DNA from: Methanobrevibacter sp.
GTDB taxonomy: Archaea > Methanobacteriota > Methanobacteria > Methanobacteriales > Methanobacteriaceae
Direction: 5' to 3'
Assembly: GCA_017646885.1 (NCBI GenBank)
Contig: JAGCLR010000071.1
Span: forward strand, 1-9,815
DNA length: 9,815 bases
Shown: positions 6,246 through 9,815 of the stretch, piece by piece
How positions within the stretch are numbered: the first letter of the stretch is position 1
Layout: every line of letters starts with the position of its first letter
The notes under the pieces: model-generated
Told to the model about the DNA's origin: nothing
The model's database searches: none
The model's input: only the letters and a program-made list of their open reading frames with translations
Translations under genes and position numbers: made by a program

Positions 6246-6601
6246 TAAAAGTCCTTCTCTATATTTCTAAGTTTTCTTTCTTCTCTACATTTCTTGATTA
6301 GAACATCTGAGTCAAAAATCATTAGTGTATTATGAACTTGTTCTGGTGTCATATTCTGTAAAGTTTCAAGTGGTACAAAATAATAAATGCTTTCATAATA
6401 TGGGTCTAATTCACTACAAAGTAACTGTGGTTTATACAAGTAAACTTCTTGGTCCTTAAAATCCGTTTTTGGAATACAACAAATTTCACAAGTATCATCT
6501 ATGATTCTGTATTTAATTCCAAACCACCAAGCATCTACATTGGAAGTATTTATTTCTTTGAAAAAATTTATAAACCTTTCATAGTCATATCTGCCCATCA
6601 T
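6245..6601 (-). CDS. Small protein of the EDF-tail family, member 6
   Basis: 118 aa (117 if the second of two tandem ATGs is used), function not recognised. Layout: YERFINFFKE, WWFGIKYRI, a cysteine-containing stretch (CEICC, about 38-42) that is not a clear metal site, SIYYFVPLETL, NMTPEQVHNTL and the tail RKLRNIEKDF. YYFVPLE and MTPEQ align with the corresponding segments of members 2, 3 and 5. The two ATGs overlap the upstream stop either as ATGA or TGATG. CAGGAAGA, from the LQED codons upstream, is the ribosome binding site. Confidence 0.8.
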   Translation of the reverse strand: MMGRYDYERFINFFKEINTSNVDAWWFGIKYRIIDDTCEICCIPKTDFKDQEVYLYKPQLLCSELDPYYESIYYFVPLETLQNMTPEQVHNTLMIFDSDVLIKKCREERKLRNIEKDF

Positions 6602-7041
6602 TTAAAATCTTCCTGTAAGTTTTGTTCTTTTCTGTAAGCATCACGAAGTTTATTTAGGAATTTATTATCACAGATTTGTTCGTCTGTAATACCTCTAGGG
6701 TTGCCAAAGAATTTTACTTCCAAAATCAAATCTGTCAAGAATGTCATATCTTTTATTTGTAATGGTTGTCGGAAATAATCTCTACAATTTGGCAAGTTCC
6801 AATTATAGTTGAAATACTCACTATCATCGGTTACACTATACAACCAGCAAGAATAGAAGTATTCCATATAAATGTTTGATTCATCAGTATAGCCATCGTA
6901 TAAATTAAATCCATCTACTTTAAAATGAAATGTGACTTTTCGGTCTCCAATTTCGTAGATAATCTTAATGCTCATATTATCTACTTGGCTTCTGTTATAA
7001 GCATTATCTATCGTTCCAATATATCTGATACCATTCTCCAA
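6598..7041 (-). CDS. Small protein of the EDF-tail family, member 7 (first of operon; true start unclear)
   Basis: 147 aa from a TTG at 7041, function not recognised. It is aromatic-rich (YMEYFYSCWLY, FNYNWNLP), contains GITDEQI in the LTEE position and ends QNLQEDFK. The TTG has no ribosome binding site, and the reading frame stays open up to 7089 without an ATG. A different frame starting with ATG at 7147 reads well as protein and runs into this one. A shift of one base near 7077-7081 would join them into a 182-residue protein. An internal ATG (MSIKII, residue 23) is another possible start but also lacks a clear ribosome binding site. The protein part from about 7020 on is credible; the N-terminus is not settled. 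Confidence 0.7.
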   Translation of the reverse strand: MENGIRYIGTIDNAYNRSQVDNMSIKIIYEIGDRKVTFHFKVDGFNLYDGYTDESNIYMEYFYSCWLYSVTDDSEYFNYNWNLPNCRDYFRQPLQIKDMTFLTDLILEVKFFGNPRGITDEQICDNKFLNKLRDAYRKEQNLQEDFK

Positions 7042-7051
7042 GTCGGAAGTA

Positions 7052-7147
7052 TCAACAACTGGTCCGATAGTATCTTGGAAATGAATTATTTAAGTCAATA
7101 TAATTTGATTTTCTGTTATTTGTAATGTCTGGTAAAACTAATTCCAT
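7052..7147 (-). other. 31-codon ORF, probable 5' part of the 6598-7041 gene in another frame
   Basis: ATG at 7147, stop TGA at 7054-7052. The residues MELVLPDITNNRKS look like ordinary protein. It overlaps the open frame of the next gene. At 7081-7077 the bases TTTCC would allow a +1 shift from TTT to CAA, giving ...NNSF then QDTIGPVV. There is no ribosome binding site, and the promoter -10 is only 10 nt upstream, so translation would have to be leaderless or come from a longer transcript. A sequencing or assembly error is equally possible. Confidence 0.4.
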
Positions 7148-7156
7148 AATGATAAT

Positions 7157-7185
7157 AATATAATTAAAAATGGGGCTGCAAGCAA
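7157..7185 (-). promoter_or_regulatory. Possible promoter of the small-gene operon
   Basis: TTGCTT (7185-7180), exactly 17 nt, TATATT (7162-7157) on the minus strand. The -35 matches consensus at only three of six positions, but it falls in the loop and upper stem of the terminator at 7166-7190, the same geometry as at 152-180. It is the only candidate found before this operon. Confidence 0.45.
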
Positions 7186-7190
7186 CCCCA
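7166..7190 (-). terminator. Strong intrinsic terminator
   Basis: On the minus strand TGGGGTTG and CAGCCCCA form an 8-bp stem (one G-T pair) with a CTTG tetraloop, extending over 7190-7171, followed by TTTTT (7170-7166). It closes the transcript that ends with the 37-aa membrane protein. Confidence 0.85.
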
Positions 7191-7212
7191 CAAAACAAAA
7201 AGATGTTTTTGA

Positions 7213-7326
7213 TTAAACTTCGTCTTTCAGGTCTTTTCTAGTATCTCTATCAAGTTCGTGAACTTGTACATGACTAGCATAAACTAATGCTGCCGTAATT
7301 GCTATTACACAAAATATAACTGCCAT
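7213..7326 (-). CDS. 37-residue single-pass membrane protein
   Basis: ATG at 7326 has the best ribosome binding site of the window, AAGGAG 8 nt upstream, which overlaps the stop codon of the preceding gene. The product has one hydrophobic segment (residues 2-17, VIFCVIAITAALVYA) with no basic residue before it. A charged tail (HELDRDTRKDLKDE) follows, so one membrane pass with a polar C-terminus is likely. It is too short for a typical holin with several segments. Small one-pass phage membrane proteins include holins, antiholins and envelope-stress or exclusion factors, and nothing decides between them. A strong terminator follows 23 nt later. Confidence 0.75.
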   Translation of the reverse strand: MAVIFCVIAITAALVYASHVQVHELDRDTRKDLKDEV

Positions 7327-7338
7327 AATTATTTCTCC

Positions 7339-7623
7339 TTAAAAGAATTGGACATCTTCAAGTCCGGTTTCGTTTTTAGTTATTATAATGTCTTCTGGGT
7401 CAAAGTCACGATACATACTGACCATTTTTTCCGCTTCTTGTTGTTTCTTTTTGTACAATTCTTCAAGGTTAACTTGGTCAGTATCTTCATCAGTCATTTC
7501 ATTCGCATATTTCTTATTAAGAGCGGCGAGTAAGTCCATTTCTTTTTGAACTTCCGGGTCGGTTTCAAATTCAATGTCTAGCATCTCACATTGTTCTTTT
7601 GTGAGTTTACAATCTTTTCCCAT
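7339..7623 (-). CDS. Small acidic protein of unknown function
   Basis: 94 aa, strongly acidic, mostly helical by composition. A likely coiled or helical stretch covers about residues 20-70 (EVQKEMDLLAALNKKYANEM, LEELYKKKQQEAEKM). The tail EDVQFF is acidic-aromatic. The ATG at 7623 is directly preceded by an in-frame TGA, so it cannot start earlier, and AAGGA lies 11 nt upstream. It overlaps the previous gene by 46 nt in another frame, unusually long for this region. Function not recognised. Confidence 0.7.
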   Translation of the reverse strand: MGKDCKLTKEQCEMLDIEFETDPEVQKEMDLLAALNKKYANEMTDEDTDQVNLEELYKKKQQEAEKMVSMYRDFDPEDIIITKNETGLEDVQFF

Positions 7624-7763
7624 TCAACTAATTCCTTGTATTTGTTTGGTTTCTTTGTTTGTAATTCCATTAACTGAATTTCCAAAGTTTTCTCCAATTC
7701 TTCATAGACCTTTTCCAGGCCTGATTCATTCATCCATTTAATGAAAGTGTCTTTTTCTGTCAT
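7578..7763 (-). CDS. Small helical protein of unknown function
   Basis: 61 aa, highly charged and helix-prone (WMNESGLEKVYEELEKTLEI, then a lysine-rich stretch). The ATG overlaps the stop of the gene upstream as ATGA, and GAGGA from that gene's FEDFF codons lies 9 nt before it, pointing to translational coupling. The last 15 codons overlap the next gene. No domain recognised. Confidence 0.7.
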   Translation of the reverse strand: MTEKDTFIKWMNESGLEKVYEELEKTLEIQLMELQTKKPNKYKELVEWEKIVNSQKNNVRC

Positions 7764-8083
7764 ACAAAGAAGTCCTCAAATGACCCTACATCTTCGTTGT
7801 TTGATTTCCAAGTTGTTGTATTAAAATCAAAATAATTTTCCAATGAAACCTTAGCATCCAAGCCCAATTCTTCCTTAATAGCTTGTTCGCATTTTAATTT
7901 GTTTGTTTCATTGACTTCCAAGACCTTCAACTCTTTTAGGATTTCTTCTTTAGAAATACCCTTCTCAAGTTTTTCTTTGATAATGGTTCTAACGAAAATT
8001 TCCAAACCTGTGGATTCGTCATTGAATACACTAGGAAGGTCTTTAACTCTATTCTGCTGATGGTATTTTACAACGTATGCCAT
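7760..8083 (-). CDS. 107-aa protein with a clamp-docking-like C-terminal tail
   Basis: Next gene after the sliding clamp. The central region is helical (residues about 25-75, FVRTIIKEKLEKG, KEEILKELKVLE), then a low-complexity linker leads to the tail GSFEDFFV. In T4-like phages several clamp partners (polymerase, late sigma gp55, co-activator gp33) dock on gp45 through short acidic-hydrophobic C-terminal tails, and gp33 is about this size. I therefore suggest a clamp-interacting factor, perhaps a gp33 analogue, from tail, size and position only; no sequence similarity in the body is claimed. Start: ATG at 8083 with AGAGAAG 5 nt upstream, preferred over an earlier in-frame start near 8113 that lies close to the hairpin. 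The tail codons also form the ribosome binding site of the next gene. Confidence 0.72.
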   Translation of the reverse strand: MAYVVKYHQQNRVKDLPSVFNDESTGLEIFVRTIIKEKLEKGISKEEILKELKVLEVNETNKLKCEQAIKEELGLDAKVSLENYFDFNTTTWKSNNEDVGSFEDFFV

Positions 8084-8116
8084 AATAACTTCTCTTATAT
8101 ATTTTCTAAACAAATT

Positions 8117-8155
8117 AAAAAAGGTATAAAAGAAGCTACTATAAAAGTAGCTTCT
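8117..8155 (-). terminator. Intrinsic terminator after the sliding clamp gene
   Basis: A perfect 9-bp stem (AGAAGCTAC and GTAGCTTCT, 8155-8131) with a 7-nt loop is followed on the minus strand by TTTATACCTTTTTT. The T-run is broken by ATACC, so some read-through into the 107-aa gene is likely. That would fit the lack of a clear promoter for that gene. Confidence 0.75.
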
Positions 8156-8167
8156 AATAACTATTTA

Positions 8168-8896
8168 TTAGTCATTCTTTGCCTTAGCGATATAAAGACT
8201 CAAATCAACTGCGTCATCACGCAACTGCTTGAATTCCATAATACCAGCTTTGGAAACATTGACCTTGAAATTACCAACTGGAAGAAGTGAGAAACCAGTA
8301 GCTGGAGTTACCAATTCAAAATCTTCAGTTACGGCTTCGTCCAACTTGTAATCTTCAGCATAGGTATCACCTGTCTTTGTGGTGAACAAAGTCAATGTCA
8401 ATGTATCACCAGAGAACGCATACTTCATTCGGTCAGCACCAATGAGCTTCAAACGAGCATTTATGGTCTTCTGCTGGTCTTCAGTCAAATTGACGATAGC
8501 ATCAACAGATGGGAATTTGACCTTAGAGAAGGTTGGCTTGGTGATAACATCTTCGTTTGCCAATCTATGCTTCAAATTAGCATTTCTCAAAGAACTCTTA
8601 ATATGAAGGACAACTGATTCTTCGCACTGGTCATTGTTATATTCAATGCTCATTTCAGGAACTTCATTCTTCTTTGGGTCGGAATTTGGGTTATTGAAAA
8701 CATTGTAATAACTGACCAAACGGTTGAAGTCAATTACAGAAAGGGAGTTACTTTCAAATGCGAAGTAGTCCTTTGGTGCTTCCAAGAAATAGACAACTGA
8801 TTTATCCGGTGCTATTGCACGAACTGAAAGTGTATCTTCATCACCTTCTTTCTTCTTGAAAATTAGCTGTGGGTTAATGGCAGCCAATTCACTCAT
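8168..8896 (-). CDS. DNA polymerase sliding clamp, T4 gp45 type
   Basis: 242 aa, close to the 228 aa of T4 gp45, a trimeric ring that tethers the phage polymerase to DNA and, in T4, also drives late transcription. Recognition rests on overall pattern. An acidic residue with hydrophobics leads into DFNRLVSYYNVF (about 56-67), as in the gp45 segment before its first domain helix. FPSVDAIVNLTEDQQKTINA (about 129-148) sits where gp45 has FPVA...EDLQQLL. LPVGNFKVNV then a beta strand to SLYIAKA (about 205-239) parallels the gp45 PGNYKLLL...VVALEA end. It is unlike the three-domain bacterial beta clamp, which is about 370 aa. The ATG at 8896 is fixed by an in-frame TGA 33 nt upstream. It has no own ribosome binding site, so coupling to the leader ORF is suggested. 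Start MSELAAI is abundant-protein-like. Confidence 0.8.
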   Translation of the reverse strand: MSELAAINPQLIFKKKEGDEDTLSVRAIAPDKSVVYFLEAPKDYFAFESNSLSVIDFNRLVSYYNVFNNPNSDPKKNEVPEMSIEYNNDQCEESVVLHIKSSLRNANLKHRLANEDVITKPTFSKVKFPSVDAIVNLTEDQQKTINARLKLIGADRMKYAFSGDTLTLTLFTTKTGDTYAEDYKLDEAVTEDFELVTPATGFSLLPVGNFKVNVSKAGIMEFKQLRDDAVDLSLYIAKAKND

Positions 8897-8900
8897 AAGT

Positions 8901-8939
8901 TCAATGAACCCGGTTATTGTATTTCATTTCTTTAATCAT
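8901..8939 (-). promoter_or_regulatory. 12-codon leader ORF in front of the sliding clamp
   Basis: ATG at 8939 encodes MIKEMKYNNRVH and stops (TGA, 8903-8901) 4 nt before the clamp ATG. AAAAGGA lies about 9 nt before this ATG, while the clamp ATG has only CATTGAACTT ahead of it. A ribosome ending here could restart at the clamp, so this may set clamp translation. It could also be accidental. Confidence 0.45.
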
Positions 8940-8976
8940 TTTTTATCATCCTTTTTGTTTTAAATTGTTACAAACA

Positions 8977-9005
8977 AATATAGTTAATTTTAGTTTGGTT
9001 GTGAA
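8977..9005 (-). promoter_or_regulatory. Sigma-70-type promoter of the sliding clamp
   Basis: TTCACA (9005-9000), 17-nt spacer, TATATT (8982-8977) on the minus strand, in the only larger gap (8897-9026) of this part. One mismatch in the -35 box. The transcript would carry a leader of about 75 nt including the 12-codon ORF. Confidence 0.7.
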
Positions 9006-9026
9006 ACATTTTTATTTTTTTGGAAC

Positions 9027-9206
9027 TTATTCGCAATAAACAGAGCGAATAACGAGCTTCTTTTTATGCCCGTATTTCGTTTGAATAACTTTCATCGCTT
9101 CATTTATATTTTCTGCTTTCACTACTTCGTTCTTTTCCGTTAGTGATTCACTCCAAATGTCATCCAAATAACTGATAAGAAAAATATAAGTGTTAGTCTT
9201 CTCCAC
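9027..9206 (-). CDS. 59-aa protein with GTG start, function unknown
   Basis: The frame begins with GTG at 9206, inside the last codons of the chorismate-mutase-like gene, and ends TAA at 9029-9027. AAGGA lies 8 nt before the GTG, well placed, while no ATG suits. The product starts (M)EKTNTYIFLISYLDDIW, a hydrophobic beta-like strand, then a charged helix (EKNEVVKAENINEAMKVI) and a second strand (KKKLVIRSVYCE). This beta-alpha-beta look with two good strands suggests a small folded domain. AENINEAMKVIQ resembles helices seen in small phage proteins of unknown function. It overlaps its neighbour by 14 nt and fills a space that would otherwise be an odd gap. Function not recognised. Confidence 0.7.
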   Translation of the reverse strand: MEKTNTYIFLISYLDDIWSESLTEKNEVVKAENINEAMKVIQTKYGHKKKLVIRSVYCE

Positions 9207-9447
9207 TTTCTAAATCCTTCATTTGCTGGAAGATTTCTTTGTATATCGCAGTCATTTGTTCTTTATAAGGTTTGTAATCTTCACAATCTAATTTGTCTAA
9301 AATTTCTTTTTCTCGCTCATCGTCATTGACTTGGACTTTCATATACTTTTTAAGAGCTGCTATTTTCTTTGCTTTGCTCAAACGAGCCTTTAGCAGCTTA
9401 AAAATTTTATCGTCCAATTTGTCAATGTCGCGGCGGATTTTATTCAT
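9193..9447 (-). CDS. Chorismate mutase-like protein, AroQ class
   Basis: 84 aa, the size of a minimal all-helical AroQ domain that turns chorismate into prephenate on the way to phenylalanine and tyrosine. Against E. coli P-protein numbering, six active-site residues align at one constant offset without gaps: R5 (R11), R22 (R28), K33 (K39), D42 (D48), R45 (R51) and E46 (E52). The pattern IRRDIDKLDDKIFKLLKAR followed by DDEREKEIL is diagnostic. In the last helix the positions of S84 and Q88 appear to be M76 and E80; glutamate at the latter is known from yeast chorismate mutase, but the alignment there is less sure. The gene starts 2 nt after the dUTPase stop and is part of that operon. A chorismate mutase in a phage is unusual; it may be a metabolic gene or a reused fold. 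Confidence 0.82.
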   Translation of the reverse strand: MNKIRRDIDKLDDKIFKLLKARLSKAKKIAALKKYMKVQVNDDEREKEILDKLDCEDYKPYKEQMTAIYKEIFQQMKDLESGED

Positions 9448-9449
9448 AA

Positions 9450-9815
9450 CTACTTAGTCCCAGTAGAACCAAAACCACCTCTGTCCTTGTCGGTCATTTT
9501 GCCTTCAACGAACTTTATGTTTGGTTGCTTTTCCATAATGCGGAACTGACAGATTCTATCACCCTTCTTAATTTCAACATCTTTTTCCAATGCGATAGCA
9601 GGGAAATACCACCAGTCACTTGGACCGCAATAACTGTTATCTACAACACCAACAGAATTTGCCTGAATTACACCATACTTGGAATATGTAGAAGAGCGAG
9701 GAGCCAAATGAGCTTCATATCCGTCTGGGAGTTTCATAGCAACACCCAAATGAATAAGAGCAAATTCACCCTTCTTAATTGTGTAATCGTAAGCTGCACG
9801 AAGGTCAATCCAGTC
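9450..9815 (-). CDS. dut: dUTP diphosphatase (dUTPase), N-terminus beyond the right edge
   Basis: 121 residues visible, complete at the C-terminus. All five motifs of trimeric dUTPase are seen: IDLRAA (3-8, motif I), [10 protein letters not shown] (39-48, motif II), GVVDNSYCG (56-64, motif III with catalytic D59), GDRICQFRI (85-93, motif IV) and DRGGFGSTG (111-119, motif V, the mobile P-loop-like tail). The enzyme splits dUTP to dUMP and pyrophosphate, keeping uracil out of DNA and feeding thymidylate synthesis. The frame continues past 9749 to the window edge, and motif I lies in that part, so a start at the TTG at 9749 would be wrong. Few residues are likely missing. The [13 protein letters not shown] insert after motif III is common in dUTPases of Firmicutes and their phages. 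It heads the operon with the chorismate-mutase-like gene. Confidence 0.95.
   Translation of the reverse strand, partial: DWIDLRAAYDYTIKKGEFALIHLGVAMKLPDGYEAHLAPRSSTYSKYGVIQANSVGVVDNSYCGPSDWWYFPAIALEKDVEIKKGDRICQFRIMEKQPNIKFVEGKMTDKDRGGFGSTGTK

Noticed and set aside
6245..6601. Zinc-binding site in member 6 (CEICC)
   Set aside because: Only one cysteine cluster is present and the other members lack it.
7339..7763. The 61-aa and 94-aa proteins as one gene broken by a frameshift
   Set aside because: The 94-aa frame has a TGA directly before its ATG and an own ribosome binding site, so two overlapping genes is the simpler view, although the 46-nt overlap is long.
8168..8896. Bacterial beta-type clamp
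   Set aside because: At 242 aa it is far too short for a three-domain beta clamp, and its segments follow the gp45 order.
9027..9060. Hairpin ATTCGC/GCGAAT as terminator of the 59-aa gene
   Set aside because: On the minus strand it is followed by an A-run and not a T-run, and it lies within the coding part.
9747..9749. TTG at 9749 as the dUTPase start
   Set aside because: dUTPase motif I is encoded upstream of it and the frame runs to the window edge, so the gene is partial.

Overview
The window looks like part of a large, AT-rich, strictly lytic-type tailed phage (T4-like replication style). Every gene I can support lies on the minus strand, genes are small and tightly packed, and two replication/nucleotide genes are recognisable: a T4 gp45-type sliding clamp and a trimeric dUTPase. 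Ribosome binding sites are purine-rich (AAGGAG, AGAGG), and six promoters fit a sigma-70 pattern (TTGACA-like, exactly 17 nt, TATATT). This argues for a host with conventional Shine-Dalgarno and sigma-70 signals. The dUTPase motif III/IV region reminds me of Firmicutes and their phages, but the host is not settled.

Layout in transcription order (right to left). (1) 9815-9027: dUTPase (N-terminus outside the window), a chorismate-mutase-like protein and a GTG-start 59-aa protein, nearly abutting. (2) 9005-7760: a promoter, a 12-codon leader ORF and the sliding clamp, then a strong hairpin, then a 107-aa protein whose tail (FEDFFV) resembles clamp-docking tails. (3) 7763-7213: three small genes ending in a 37-aa membrane protein and a terminator. 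(4) 7147-4608: seven small genes joined by 1-11 nt overlaps. At least five look like diverged paralogues, and all seven end in an (L/I)-x-x-D-F type tail. (5) 4556-1901: two separately promoted genes that together make one superfamily 2 helicase, motifs I-III in the first and IV-VI in the second. (6) 1889-159: a two-gene operon that together carries the motifs of one adenine-type DNA methyltransferase, NPPY in the first and motifs X/I/II/III in the second. (7) 180-1: the start of a zinc-ribbon protein.

Two things stand out. First, acidic-aromatic C-terminal tails recur on about ten proteins in a window that also encodes the sliding clamp. I propose that at least some of these proteins dock on the clamp. 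A competing explanation is that the same codons form the Shine-Dalgarno of the next gene; it accounts for part of the pattern but not all. Second, intergenic regions repeatedly combine a hairpin and a promoter so that the -35 box sits in the hairpin loop. The split helicase beside the split methyltransferase could form a modification, exclusion or defence-like module. That is inference from motif content and gene order only. No tRNA, rRNA, CRISPR array or insertion sequence was seen, and no gap longer than 300 bases lacks a gene.
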